Part shown: one piece after another, positions 1-7,056 of the stretch
Layout: each line of letters begins with the position of its first letter
How positions within the stretch are numbered: the first letter of the stretch is position 1
Assembly (NCBI GenBank): GCA_017512905.1
Contig: JAFWEL010000019.1
Span: forward strand, 1-38,362
Direction of reading: 5' to 3'
From: Clostridia bacterium
GTDB taxonomy: Bacteria; Bacillota; Clostridia; Christensenellales; Aristaeellaceae
DNA: 38,362 nt
Program-made: the position numbers and the translations under genes
The notes under the pieces: generated by a model
Databases searched by the model: none
Seen by the model: the letters and a program-made list of their open reading frames with translations, nothing else
What the model was told of the DNA's origin: nothing

Positions 1-80
1 ACTGGCGTCTCGCATAGTGAAGCATTTCCAATGTATAAACAAACGAGCACCAAAAAAATGATTTTGATAGCTTTCTTCAT
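1..80 (-). CDS. N-terminus of a secreted or membrane-anchored protein (partial)
   Basis: A reading frame opens at ATG 80 on the minus strand and runs off the window at position 1. It is preceded by a strong GGAGG (88-92) with 7-nt spacing and by a promoter at 133-161. The 26 visible residues start MKKAIKIIFLVLVCLYIGNA: a Lys-rich n-region, a hydrophobic core, and an Ala/Ser-containing stretch that could be a signal-peptidase site. The start is therefore well supported, and the protein is probably exported. Nothing about its function can be read from this fragment. Confidence 0.7.
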   Translation of the reverse strand, partial: MKKAIKIIFLVLVCLYIGNASLCETP

Positions 81-132
81 GAACAAACCTCCACTTGTCT
101 TATCATATTAACAAACGACAATTCTACACTTA

Positions 133-161
133 ATTATAACATAACAGCTTTCTCATGTCTA
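133..161 (-). promoter_or_regulatory. Promoter of the partial secreted-protein gene
   Basis: On the minus strand, TAGACA (156-161) and TATAAT (133-138) are separated by 17 nt, about 45 nt upstream of the start codon at 80. The surrounding 100-220 is AT-rich and holds no other gene that I can see. Confidence 0.65.
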
Positions 162-220
162 CTACGCAATATCATCTAAATAACTATCTGTACTAACCAC
201 GATAGTTTGTATATTAGCAA

Positions 221-258
221 AAAACTACACGCAAGCTCAACAACTCACGTGTAGTTTT
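221..258 (-). terminator. Terminator of the tRNA operon
   Basis: CTACACG (225-231) pairs with CGTGTAG (248-254), and on the minus strand the stem is followed by a run of T. It sits immediately after the CCA end of tRNA-Cys, as expected for the last gene of a tRNA operon. Confidence 0.75.
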
Positions 259-333
259 TGGAGGTGCCACCCGGATTCGGACCGGGGAATGAAGGTTTTG
301 CAGACCTTTGCCTTACCACTTGGCTATGGCACC
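259..333 (-). tRNA. tRNA-Cys (GCA)
   Basis: The minus strand folds as a cloverleaf: acceptor stem GGTGCCA/TGGCACC, anticodon loop CTGCAAA with anticodon GCA, T-arm GGTCCGAATCC, and an encoded CCA end at 259-261. Last of three tandem tRNA genes read from the promoter at 576-604. Confidence 0.96.
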
Positions 334-345
334 ACAATATAAAAA

Positions 346-421
346 TGGAGCGGTAGACGAGACTCGGACTCGCGACCTCCACCTTGGCAAGGTGGCGCTC
401 TACCAACTGAGCTACTACCGC
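346..421 (-). tRNA. tRNA-Gly (GCC)
   Basis: Acceptor stem GCGGTAG/CTACCGC, D-arm AGCTCAGTTGGTAGAGC, anticodon loop TTGCCAA with anticodon GCC, and encoded CCA at 346-348. It lies 12 nt from tRNA-Cys and 4 nt from tRNA-Leu in the same transcript. Confidence 0.96.
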
Positions 422-425
422 AGAT

Positions 426-509
426 TGGTGCGGGCGAAGGGACTCGAACCCATACGCTTTTGACACCAGAACCTAAATCTGGCGCGTCTGCCAATTTCGC
501 CACGCCCGC
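426..509 (-). tRNA. tRNA-Leu (UAG)
   Basis: Acceptor stem GCGGGCG/CGCCCGC; anticodon stem CCAGA/TCTGG around loop TTTAGGT gives anticodon UAG. The 84-nt length reflects the long variable arm of a class II tRNA. CCA is encoded at 426-428. First gene of the tRNA operon. Confidence 0.96.
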
Positions 510-575
510 AGATGATCCGGGGATGAACGCGCTGCCCAGAAACTGGGAAAGCAGCCGCGACAGCCAACGAATGCT

Positions 576-604
576 ATTATAACGTGTACAGCCCGATTTG
601 TCAA
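576..604 (-). promoter_or_regulatory. Consensus sigma-70-type promoter of the tRNA operon
   Basis: Minus strand TTGACA (599-604), a 17-nt spacer, and TATAAT (576-581): a perfect consensus, as expected for stable RNA genes. The -35 hexamer overlaps the TGA stop codon (601-603) of the upstream gene. Confidence 0.9.
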
Positions 605-1221
605 GCCCTGAGTTTTATTAATTTCTGGTATGTATCTTCAATCAGCGGAATGGAATCGCTGATGAAAGCTTCCACATACGCCTCATCGATGAACTGGACC
701 GGCTCATGGCGGGGACATTCGCCGCGATAGGCCTCCAGCAGGTCCTTTCGCCATTGGCTGAACATATACCCCTCCAACAAAGGGTGGTCCTGGGGGGTCT
801 GCGCGTTTTCCAGCAGCGCCAGTATCGCCTGAAGGCGGGGCCGCGTGGCCAGGAGCCGGAAATCGGTGACAAAGGTGTCGTTATAGTAGATGTCCGTATT
901 CAACAGGCCGTCGGGCCGCATGATCCCGGGCAGCGTCCGCTTGTAACGGGGCACCCATTGGCCGTCCGCCAGCACATGTACGCCGTAGCCGATGTCAAAG
1001 GGCTCCGAACGCTCCAGCCAGTAGCGGATCACGTCGTCCGGGTGAGGCGAGATCCAGTTGTTCAGGTGCACCTCGTTCTTGTGGGATTTGTCGCTGCCAT
1101 CGCGCACATGGACGGCATCCGGTGAGATGGCACCATAGAAGAACTCAGGGCTTTCCCTGTATTCCGGGTGCCGCTCCGCCCACAGATCCGCCACCGCCAG
1201 GTGTACCATTGTCAATGCCAT
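601..1221 (-). CDS. Zinc-dependent phospholipase C / S1-P1-nuclease-like protein
   Basis: A 206-residue protein that resembles the Firmicutes family annotated as zinc-dependent phospholipase C-like (PF00882-type fold). Visible family features are an early His (MVHLAVADLW), a GAISPDAVHVRDG segment near residues 30-43, and further His/Asp residues that could bind zinc (HKNEVHL, HPDD). No signal peptide is apparent, so it is probably cytoplasmic despite the family name. It is monocistronic, with its own promoter at 1255-1283 divergent from metK; a ribosome site GGGAAGAG precedes the ATG at 1221, and ATG 1209 is a possible alternative start. The substrate is unknown. The family call comes from recognition of the sequence pattern only. 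Confidence 0.6.
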   Translation of the reverse strand: MALTMVHLAVADLWAERHPEYRESPEFFYGAISPDAVHVRDGSDKSHKNEVHLNNWISPHPDDVIRYWLERSEPFDIGYGVHVLADGQWVPRYKRTLPGIMRPDGLLNTDIYYNDTFVTDFRLLATRPRLQAILALLENAQTPQDHPLLEGYMFSQWRKDLLEAYRGECPRHEPVQFIDEAYVEAFISDSIPLIEDTYQKLIKLRA

Positions 1222-1254
1222 TTTAGTCTCTTCCCTTTCACTGTAGCTGTCTCT

Positions 1255-1283
1255 ATTTTAGCAATGACCTCGGGATTTGTCAA
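1255..1283 (-). promoter_or_regulatory. Promoter of the phospholipase-like gene
   Basis: Minus strand TTGACA (1278-1283), 17-nt spacer, TAAAAT (1255-1260), 34 nt from the start codon. It diverges from the metK promoter at 1309-1337. Confidence 0.75.
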
Positions 1284-1308
1284 ATCTCTCAATCCGGCAA
1301 TATATCCC

Positions 1309-1337
1309 TTGATTCTTAATATGGCAGCCGCTATAAT
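1309..1337 (+). promoter_or_regulatory. Promoter of the SAM riboswitch-metK transcript
   Basis: TTGATT (1309-1314), 17-nt spacer, TATAAT (1332-1337). The predicted start near 1344 lies just upstream of the riboswitch aptamer. Confidence 0.8.
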
Positions 1338-1358
1338 AGGCTTGACAACAGAAAAAGC

Positions 1359-1510
1359 CTTATCCAGAGTGGCGGAGGGACAGGCCCGATGATGCCCGGC
1401 AACCGGCAGGCGGCAACGCCGGTAAGGTGCCAATTCCTGCGGACGGGTTTTCCGTTCGAAAGATGAGGCGAGCTTGATAATGGTCAACTCGCCGACAGGG
1501 CGGGTTTTTT
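1359..1510 (+). promoter_or_regulatory. SAM-I (S-box) riboswitch with transcription terminator
   Basis: The aptamer (1359-1468) carries the S-box core: CTTATCCAGAG, GTGGCGGAGGGA, GGCCCGATGA, CCCGGCAACC, AAGGTGCCAATTCCTGC and GAAAGATGAGG. P1 forms between CTTATC (1359-1364) and GATGAG (1462-1467). The expression platform contains a terminator (1488-1510), and GGCGAG (1467-1472) can alternatively pair with CTCGCC (1488-1493). Binding of S-adenosylmethionine should stabilise P1, free CTCGCC for the terminator and switch off metK: end-product feedback. Confidence 0.96.
1488..1510 (+). terminator. Riboswitch-controlled intrinsic terminator
   Basis: CTCGCC (1488-1493) pairs with GGCGGG (1499-1504) around loop GACAG, followed by six T. 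The left arm is also complementary to GGCGAG (1467-1472), which provides the antiterminator alternative. Confidence 0.88.
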
Positions 1511-1540
1511 GTTGATCTTCTCTACAAAGGAGTTTGCGTC

Positions 1541-2689
1541 ATGAGACATTTCTTTACCTCTGAGTCCGTCACCGAGGGCCATCCGGACAAGGTGTGCGAT
1601 CAGATCTCCGACGCCGTTCTGGACGCCATACTGGCCCGGGACCCCGACGCCCACGTGGCCTGCGAATGCGCCGCCACCACCGGCATGGTGCTGGTCATGG
1701 GCGAGATCAGCACCACCGCGTATGTGCCCATCGACCAGATCGCCCGGGAAAAGATCGTCGAGATCGGCTATGACCGGGCGAAGTATGGCTTCGACGGCCA
1801 TTCCTGCGCCGTGCTGGTCAGCGTGGACGAGCAATCCCCCGACATCGCCCAGGGCGTGGTCCGGGAAGACGCCGATCAGGGCGCGGGCGACCAGGGCATG
1901 ATGTTTGGCTATGCCTGCGACGAAACCGACGCCTACATGCCCCTGGCCATTTCCCTGGCCCACGGGCTGACCCGGCGGCTGGCCGAGGTGCGAAAGAACG
2001 GCACACTCCCCTATCTGCGCCCGGACGGCAAGGCCCAGGTGACCATTGAGTACGACGACGACCGCGCCGTGCGCATCGAAGCCGTGGTCATCTCCACACA
2101 GCACTCGCCGGAAGTCCCCCAGGACACGATCCGGGACGACATGATCGAAACGGTGATCAAGCCCGTATTGCCCGCCGAATTGCTGGACACCGACACGAAG
2201 TATTTTGTGAACCCCACCGGGCGTTTCGTCATTGGCGGACCCCAGGGCGACGCCGGCCTGACCGGCCGCAAGATCATCGTGGACACCTACGGCGGTTACG
2301 CCCACCACGGCGGCGGCGCGTTCTCCGGCAAGGACCCCAGCAAGGTCGACCGCAGCGCCGCCTACGCCATGCGCTATGTCGCCAAAAACCTGGTTGCCGC
2401 CGGCCTGGCCCGAAAGTGCGAGGTGGGCGTGGCCTACGCCATCGGCGTGGCAAAGCCCGTGTCGGTGTTTGTGGACAGCTACGGCACCGGCGCGTTGAGT
2501 GACGACCGCCTTTCCGAGATCGTCAGCACCGAATTCGACCTGCGACCGGCCGCCATCATACGGGATCTGGACCTGAAGCGGCCGATCTATGCCCAGGTCG
2601 CCAGCTACGGCCACTTTGGCCGGGACGACCTTGACCTGCCCTGGGAGCGGTTGGACCGGGTTGAGGCGCTGAAGAAGTATTTGAAGTGA
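1541..2689 (+). CDS. metK: S-adenosylmethionine synthetase (methionine adenosyltransferase)
   Basis: A cytoplasmic enzyme that makes SAM from methionine and ATP. The 382-residue length is normal for the family. Signatures are [13 protein letters not shown] near the N-terminus (ATP and Mg2+ binding), [16 protein letters not shown] near residues 112-127, and the glycine-rich [19 protein letters not shown] loop near residue 250. A clear AAAGGAG site precedes ATG 1541. The upstream SAM-I riboswitch makes this a product-repressed single gene. It ends in the bidirectional terminator at 2702-2747. Confidence 0.98.
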   Translation: MRHFFTSESVTEGHPDKVCDQISDAVLDAILARDPDAHVACECAATTGMVLVMGEISTTAYVPIDQIAREKIVEIGYDRAKYGFDGHSCAVLVSVDEQSPDIAQGVVREDADQGAGDQGMMFGYACDETDAYMPLAISLAHGLTRRLAEVRKNGTLPYLRPDGKAQVTIEYDDDRAVRIEAVVISTQHSPEVPQDTIRDDMIETVIKPVLPAELLDTDTKYFVNPTGRFVIGGPQGDAGLTGRKIIVDTYGGYAHHGGGAFSGKDPSKVDRSAAYAMRYVAKNLVAAGLARKCEVGVAYAIGVAKPVSVFVDSYGTGALSDDRLSEIVSTEFDLRPAAIIRDLDLKRPIYAQVASYGHFGRDDLDLPWERLDRVEALKKYLK

Positions 2690-2699
2690 ATCACAACAA

Positions 2700-2981
2700 C
2701 GACAGCCGGCGTCAGAGTAATGAGTTATTCTGACGCCGGCTGTTTTTCATATCCAAGCGGCTTCCGCGCCTGACCTGGTCTTTGACCCCACACTCGCCTG
2801 CCGGGGGGTTCGCTCCTAAGGACTCTGCCTCCCCACTACTGCCCCTCTCGCCTTTCGCCATCGGCAAAAGACGGCAGGACTTACCTCTAAGCCGCACCAT
2901 GCTCACCGGAATTTTCCCGGCTTACGTGGATCGTTTCGCCTGCGACTGGCATCGACTTTCAACCACAGACGCGCGGAAGCC
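2700..2981 (-). ncRNA. Free-standing structured non-coding RNA, about 280 nt (raiA-motif-like candidate)
   Basis: This is an independent transcription unit without a plausible coding frame. It has a promoter at 2988-3016, a predicted start near 2981 and a strong terminator at its 3' end. The 5' end GGCTTCCGCGC (2971-2981) pairs perfectly over 11 bp with GCGCGGAAGCC (2759-2769), and the helix continues with CTG/CAG and TGGTT/GACCA, so a domain of about 220 nt is closed by its own ends. Several hairpins are visible inside, for example CCGG/CCGG around GAAAATT. It lacks the conserved cores of tmRNA, bacterial SRP RNA and RNase P. The architecture fits the raiA-motif RNA class of Firmicutes, but I cannot confirm that from memory. 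RNA status is well supported; the family is not. Confidence 0.72.
2702..2747. terminator. Bidirectional terminator between metK and the structured RNA
   Basis: A 15-bp perfect stem, ACAGCCGGCGTCAGA (2702-2716) with its complement (2729-2743), is followed by T5 on the plus strand for metK. On the minus strand it is followed by a looser T-rich stretch (TCGTTGTTGTG) that would end the RNA gene transcribed towards it. Confidence 0.88.
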
Positions 2982-2987
2982 AAGTTC

Positions 2988-3016
2988 ATTATACCGGATT
3001 CACGGGCTTGCGTCAA
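2988..3016 (-). promoter_or_regulatory. Promoter of the structured RNA
   Basis: Minus strand TTGACG (3011-3016), 17-nt spacer, TATAAT (2988-2993). The -35 hexamer overlaps the TGA stop codon of metA (3013-3015). The predicted start coincides with the first base of the closing helix. Confidence 0.85.
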
Positions 3017-3942
3017 GCCTGCTCGTCCTGGATTTCGCTCAGGTCATAGGGCGTGTTCTGATACACGAAATAGTTCAGCCAGTTGGAATACAGCAGGTTC
3101 GCATGGGCGCGCCAGCTCATCAGGGGCGGCTGGGTATCGTCGTCGTCGGGATAGTAATTCTTCGGCACGTCGATAGGCAGGCCGGCGTTCTTGTCCCGCA
3201 GGTACTCCTTTTCCAGCGTACCGGGGTCGTATTCAGAATGGCCGGTGATGAACACCTGCCGGCCCTGGTCGGTGGCCATGGCATAGATGCCCGCTTCCGG
3301 TGAGGACGCGAGGATCTTCAGAGCGCTGACGGCCTCCACGTCCTCCCGCCGTATCGTGGTGTGGCGGGAATGGGGCACCATGAAGACGTCGTCGAAGCCC
3401 CGGAACAGTATGCTGCTCCTGCGCTCCACCCGGTGGGGAAACACGCCGAACAGCTTGCGTTCCAACGGAATCTTCGGTATGCCGTAATGGTAATACAAGC
3501 CCGCCTGAGCCCCCCAGCAGATGTGGAAGGTGCTGTGGACGTGGCTCTTGCTCCAGGCCATGATCTCGCACAGCTCGTCCCAGTAATCCACTTCCTCGAA
3601 GGCCAGGTGTTCCACCGGCGCACCGGTGATGACCATGCCGTCGTATTTGTTGTCCCGAACCTGGTCAAAGGTCTTGTAGAAGGCCAGCATATGGTCCTGG
3701 GACACGTTTTTGGATTCATGGGACTTGACCTGGAGCAGCTCCAGCTCCACCTGCAGCGGCGTGTTGCCCAGCACACGGGCCAGCTGCGTCTCGGTGGCCA
3801 CCTTTGTAGGCATCAGGTTCAACAGCAATATATGCAACGGCCGGATATCCTGGCTGATGGCGCGGGATTCCGTGATGACAAATATGTTTTCGCTTTCCAG
3901 CACACCCGTGGCGGGCAGGCTGTTGGGGATCTTGATGGGCAC
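3013..3942 (-). CDS. metA: Homoserine O-acetyltransferase (MetA family)
   Basis: Activates homoserine by O-acylation, the committed step of methionine synthesis. With the GTG start at 3942 the protein has 309 residues, the family's usual size, and begins MPIKIP. GGAGG lies 8 nt upstream of that GTG; an in-frame ATG at 3981 has no ribosome site and falls at the predicted transcription start, so I reject it. The nucleophile is Cys142 in HICWGAQAG, and ITGHSEYDP carries the catalytic His and Glu. Residue 111 is Glu (GAPVE), the residue associated in this family with acetyl-CoA rather than succinyl-CoA. It has its own promoter (3988-4015). No methionine-responsive riboswitch precedes it, unlike metK. 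Confidence 0.95.
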   Translation of the reverse strand: MPIKIPNSLPATGVLESENIFVITESRAISQDIRPLHILLLNLMPTKVATETQLARVLGNTPLQVELELLQVKSHESKNVSQDHMLAFYKTFDQVRDNKYDGMVITGAPVEHLAFEEVDYWDELCEIMAWSKSHVHSTFHICWGAQAGLYYHYGIPKIPLERKLFGVFPHRVERRSSILFRGFDDVFMVPHSRHTTIRREDVEAVSALKILASSPEAGIYAMATDQGRQVFITGHSEYDPGTLEKEYLRDKNAGLPIDVPKNYYPDDDDTQPPLMSWRAHANLLYSNWLNYFVYQNTPYDLSEIQDEQA

Positions 3943-3987
3943 GATGGCCACCTCCTGTCGCGTGGAAAACGACGTTTTCAAGCATTT

Positions 3988-4015
3988 ATTTTACGCCATA
4001 TCCCGCAAAAGTCAA
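3988..4015 (-). promoter_or_regulatory. Promoter of metA
   Basis: Minus strand TTGACT (4010-4015), 16-nt spacer, TAAAAT (3988-3993). The predicted start near 3981 gives a leader of about 40 nt before the GTG start at 3942. Confidence 0.7.
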
Positions 4016-4030
4016 ACGTTTCACATTGTT

Positions 4031-5449
4031 TTAACCGCCGATCAGCCTCTGACACGCCCGGGCCAGCTCGTCCAGTGTTCCGCAGGGCACCATGCTGCAA
4101 TGCTGACGCAGCCGGGTCACGCCCTTCAGGTACGGCCACTTTGACTCTGGTATGGGATTCATCCAGATGACGCTGCCCGCAGCCTTGGCGGTCCGCATCA
4201 GGCTGGTCTCCGCCCGGTCCAGGCTCACCGATTTGGCGTCGCTGAGCACCAGCACCACCGTGTTCGGGGTCAGCACCGGCGGGGCCGCCCCCAGCACGGC
4301 GTCCAGCGCCCGCCCGACGTTGGTGCCCCTGCCCCACACCCCCGAGGTGCGCACGTAGCTGTTGAACAGGTCCATGTTCTGCAACGCAAAGGGATTGACC
4401 CGCTGCACCTGCTCTGAGAACAGGAATATCTCGGAGTGGTCGGAGATTTCAGACAGCGATTTGATGAAGCGTATGGCGAACTCCGAGAACTGGAGCATCG
4501 AGCCGGATACGTCGCAGAGCATGACGATGCGCTTGCGCCGGCTGTGGTGGGGCTTGTGGCGCAGGCGGCACAGCGCGCCGCCGGTGGAGAGCCCCGCACG
4601 GATCGTGCGCCGGAAATCCAGCGCTTCAGACCGCCCGGAGTGCTTTCTGCGGGCGATGATCTCGCCATTGATGCGGCGGGTGACCTGGTCAATCAGCTGG
4701 TGGGCCCTGGGAATGTCCGCGTCCTTGAAGCCGGAGATGTCCCGGAACATCAGGTCGGCGTCGCTGTCCGCCTGCATGGCCCCCTCCGCAGCGTCCTCCA
4801 GCAGCATCTGCTGCTCCATCAGGCTCTTCATGAACACCGAGCGGATAAAGCCCTCATACAGCTTCGGCGCGTGCTTCATCTTCTCGGAAAATTTGTCCAC
4901 AACGTCCTTCAGGCGGTCCCGCTCGCTCTGGGGCATGCGGGCATAGACGTCCTTCAGGTCCTCCCGCAGGTCGATGGGCCGGCCCTGGACGCTGAGGCGT
5001 TCCTCCAGCTCCCTCTGGCGGGCTTCAAATTCCTGTTGGGCCTGGGCCATGGCGGCCTGGTTGGCCTGAAACGCCTCGGCGGAGACAAAGTACAGGTCAA
5101 AGCACCGGTCAAAGACCTGCTGCTCCCGCCTTGAACCTGTGAAGAGCGACTTCAGGGTTGCCCTGACAGCCTCCCGATCTTCAAATCCGACCAGAGTCAA
5201 TGCTCGCAGAGCATCCTCTGTCTCACCGATGCCCACGGACAAACCCTGTGTCCTGAGAAAGCCGACGAATCCAGCTATCTTTCCGACCGGTGTCGGTTTT
5301 AAGTGCGCATGCGAATGTGCACCGGTGTCGTGATGGTGACAGTGGCCGCCGCATCCGCATTCCGTACTTCGGTCTGCTCCTTTGTGATCCGGGCATTCAC
5401 CGCACCCGCAGGGGCAAGGGTCATATAAGGCTTCGGATGAAGTCGTCAT
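4031..5449 (-). CDS. CoxE-like VWA-domain protein with Cys/His-rich N-terminus
   Basis: A cytoplasmic protein of 472 residues. The C-terminal third is a von Willebrand A domain with an intact MIDAS metal site: CDVSGSMLQF (DxSxS), RGTNVGRAL and VLSDAKSVS. The central region is charged and helical. The first 50 residues are unusual: seven Cys and eight His in clusters such as CPCGCGEC and HCHHHD, which looks like a metal-binding tail. Start: ATG 5449 follows GGGAG at about 10 nt; a TTG six bases upstream is the alternative. It overlaps the 3' end of the MoxR ATPase gene by 29 nt, so the two are translationally coupled. MoxR/VWA pairs act as ATP-driven chaperones for metal-enzyme maturation (CoxD/CoxE with aerobic CO dehydrogenase). 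Proximity to cooS-acsB suggests a similar role here, which is inference. Confidence 0.85.
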   Translation of the reverse strand: MTTSSEALYDPCPCGCGECPDHKGADRSTECGCGGHCHHHDTGAHSHAHLKPTPVGKIAGFVGFLRTQGLSVGIGETEDALRALTLVGFEDREAVRATLKSLFTGSRREQQVFDRCFDLYFVSAEAFQANQAAMAQAQQEFEARQRELEERLSVQGRPIDLREDLKDVYARMPQSERDRLKDVVDKFSEKMKHAPKLYEGFIRSVFMKSLMEQQMLLEDAAEGAMQADSDADLMFRDISGFKDADIPRAHQLIDQVTRRINGEIIARRKHSGRSEALDFRRTIRAGLSTGGALCRLRHKPHHSRRKRIVMLCDVSGSMLQFSEFAIRFIKSLSEISDHSEIFLFSEQVQRVNPFALQNMDLFNSYVRTSGVWGRGTNVGRALDAVLGAAPPVLTPNTVVLVLSDAKSVSLDRAETSLMRTAKAAGSVIWMNPIPESKWPYLKGVTRLRQHCSMVPCGTLDELARACQRLIGG

Positions 5450-6287
5450 CGGCAAGCATCTCCCGGATGTCGTCGTTGTTTTTCAGCGCGAAGCCGATGG
5501 TCCGGGCGCAGCTTTCGTCGTCCAGCTCGTCCACGCCCAGGGCCATCAGCGCGCTGGCCCAGTCCAGAGACTCGGCCACCGAGGGCTTCTTGGTGACCTT
5601 CTCGCTTTCCCGCAACCGGGCCACCGCCCGGGCCACCTGCGCCGCCAGCGCCTCATCCAGGCCGGGCAGCCTGGAGGTGAGTATGGCGACCTCCTTTTCG
5701 GTGCCCGGATATTCCAGGAACAGGTAGGCGCACCGCCTTCGCAGCGCTTCCGACAGCGGTCGGGTATGGTTGCTGGTCAGCACGATGAAGGGCAGGCTTC
5801 GGGCGCGAACGGTGCCGTATTCGGGAATGGTCACCTGCATTTCACTGAGCAGCTCCAGCAGGAACGCCTCGAACTCTGCGTCCGATTTGTCGATCTCGTC
5901 GATCAGCAGCACTACCGGCGCTTCACTGCGTATGGATTTGAGCAGTGGGCGCTCCAGCAGGTATTCCTCGCCGAAAAGATCCTTCACGGACTGCCTGCCA
6001 TCCCCCTGATTGCCCATCTGGATGGCCAGCAGCTGTTTCTGGTAGTTCCACTCATACAGCGCCTTGGATTCATCCAGGCCCTCATAGCACTGCAATCGCA
6101 CCAGCTCGCGCCCAAAGGCCCGGGCCGCCGCCTTGGCCACCTCCGTCTTGCCGACGCCCGCCGCGCCTTCGATCAGCAGTGGCCGGTTCAGCTTTGCCGC
6201 CACGTACAGCGTGGTCACCAGGTTATCGTCGGCGATATAGCCTTCGTCGTTGAGCTTTTGCTTCAGCTGGTTCAGTGCCTCGCGCAC
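5421..6287 (-). CDS. MoxR-family AAA+ ATPase
   Basis: A 288-residue AAA+ ATPase of the MoxR group, which remodels or activates partner enzymes together with VWA proteins. Walker A is GAAGVGKTEVAKA (about residues 40-52), Walker B is VVLLIDEIDKSD (about residues 125-136), and LTSNHTRPLSEALRRRCAYLF provides sensor 1 and the arginine-finger region. The GTG start at 6287 is preceded by AGAAGGG at a suitable distance, and a promoter lies at 6329-6358. The 3' end overlaps the VWA gene. It is the ATPase half of a two-gene module next to the CODH/ACS operon but on the opposite strand. Confidence 0.93.
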   Translation of the reverse strand: MREALNQLKQKLNDEGYIADDNLVTTLYVAAKLNRPLLIEGAAGVGKTEVAKAAARAFGRELVRLQCYEGLDESKALYEWNYQKQLLAIQMGNQGDGRQSVKDLFGEEYLLERPLLKSIRSEAPVVLLIDEIDKSDAEFEAFLLELLSEMQVTIPEYGTVRARSLPFIVLTSNHTRPLSEALRRRCAYLFLEYPGTEKEVAILTSRLPGLDEALAAQVARAVARLRESEKVTKKPSVAESLDWASALMALGVDELDDESCARTIGFALKNNDDIREMLADDDFIRSLI

Positions 6288-6328
6288 ACGGTCACAACCC
6301 TTCTGTGTGTATCGTTCCAGTGGCTGAT

Positions 6329-6358
6329 ATTATAGCAAATGAATCCCGTTCAGCGCAA
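6329..6358 (-). promoter_or_regulatory. Promoter of the MoxR-VWA operon
   Basis: Minus strand TTGCGC (6353-6358), 18-nt spacer, TATAAT (6329-6334), 42 nt from the GTG start. It lies just downstream of the ferredoxin gene's terminator, so the two units look separate. Confidence 0.7.
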
Positions 6359-6380
6359 CAGATTTCACGAAAGCATAAAG

Positions 6381-6418
6381 AACGGGGCGCTTCGCCATCC
6401 CGGCAGAGCGCCCCGTTC
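6381..6418 (-). terminator. Terminator of the ferredoxin gene
   Basis: AACGGGGCGCT (6381-6391) pairs with AGCGCCCCGTT (6407-6417), an 11-bp stem followed on the minus strand by CTTTATGCTTTC. The loop is about 15 nt and the T-run is imperfect. Confidence 0.7.
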
Positions 6419-6430
6419 AGACAGATATCT

Positions 6431-6811
6431 TTACTTTTCCACTATGCTCAGCAACTCCATCGGGCAGGCCTTGGCACAAATGCCGCAGGCGATGCACTTG
6501 GTGGCCGTCTCGCCCATCGTCATCACCTGCATGGGACACGCCTTGACACAGTCGCCGCAGCCGACGCACAGCTTCTTGTTGATCATGTACACGCCGGTCT
6601 TGGGATTCTGGCTGATGGCGCCGTGGGTGCAGGTGCGCATGCACTTGCCGCACTGTATGCAGGTCTTGACCTTGGCTTCGCCCTTGTTGTCCACGATCTG
6701 AATGCAGCTCTTGGCCGGATCAAACACCTTGTAGAACGCCTCGGAGCAGGCGCGCACACAGCTCAGGCATGCCATGCAGCGGATATCTTTATTGGCAACC
6801 AGTTTCTTCAT
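6431..6811 (-). CDS. Four-cluster 4Fe-4S ferredoxin, CooF-like
   Basis: A small (126-residue) soluble iron-sulfur protein with four CxxCxxCxxxC motifs: CMACLSCVRAC (12-22), CIQCGKCMRTC (50-60), CVGCGDCVKAC and CIACGICAKAC. It can thus hold up to four [4Fe-4S] clusters. That layout matches CooF/HycB-type electron-transfer subunits, which shuttle electrons to and from CO dehydrogenase. GGAGGG precedes ATG 6811. It is transcribed divergently from cooS, with about 410 bp of shared control region, so electron transfer to CooS is likely by context though not proven; a general polyferredoxin is the alternative. Confidence 0.85.
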   Translation of the reverse strand: MKKLVANKDIRCMACLSCVRACSEAFYKVFDPAKSCIQIVDNKGEAKVKTCIQCGKCMRTCTHGAISQNPKTGVYMINKKLCVGCGDCVKACPMQVMTMGETATKCIACGICAKACPMELLSIVEK

Positions 6812-6844
6812 CGGACATTCCCTCCATCAACATATGTGTGTCAT

Positions 6845-6873
6845 ATTATAAACCACAAAACGCAGTTATGTAA
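6845..6873 (-). promoter_or_regulatory. Promoter of the ferredoxin gene
   Basis: Minus strand TTACAT (6868-6873), 17-nt spacer, TATAAT (6845-6850), 34 nt upstream of the start codon. The stretch 6874-7010 up to the cooS promoter is AT-rich and carries no gene. Confidence 0.65.
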
Positions 6874-7010
6874 ATATAACAAATATTAGACATGTATAAC
6901 CTATGACAGCATCCATGAATTAACGCCATTGAAATATTGATTTCATTTCCGCATCATATAAATTAAATAAAAGTTTCGCCACAAATATGCCTCCCGGGGG
7001 GATATTCCCG

Positions 7011-7056
7011 TTGACTTTGTAACGCCAATTTGATAAAATGATACCAATCATGGTAT
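7011..7056 (+). promoter_or_regulatory. cooS-cooC-acsB promoter with a palindromic operator candidate
   Basis: TTGACT (7011-7016), 17-nt spacer, TAAAAT (7034-7039). Directly downstream, spanning the predicted start, is the perfect inverted repeat ATACCA-ATCA-TGGTAT (7041-7056). A dimeric repressor bound there would block initiation. No candidate regulator is adjacent, and I do not recognise the site as a known consensus. Confidence 0.75.

Noticed and set aside
245-466. A 73-codon frame at the left end
   Set aside because: It runs through tRNA-Gly and tRNA-Cys sequence and is not a gene.
1342-1347. TTGACA just before the SAM riboswitch as a -35 box
   Set aside because: No -10 lies at a suitable distance, and starting there would remove part of the aptamer; TTGATT-17-TATAAT upstream fits.
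2700-2981. RNase P RNA, SRP RNA or tmRNA as identity of the structured RNA
   Set aside because: GAGGTAAGTCC only partly resembles the RNase P P4 core, and the length is short; GTCAGG near the 3' end lacks the SRP GGAAGGAAGCAGC loop and lies at the wrong place; no tRNA-like ends for tmRNA.
2782-3303. An open frame across the structured RNA
   Set aside because: It crosses the antisense of the RNA and of metA, has no ribosome site and no protein-like composition.
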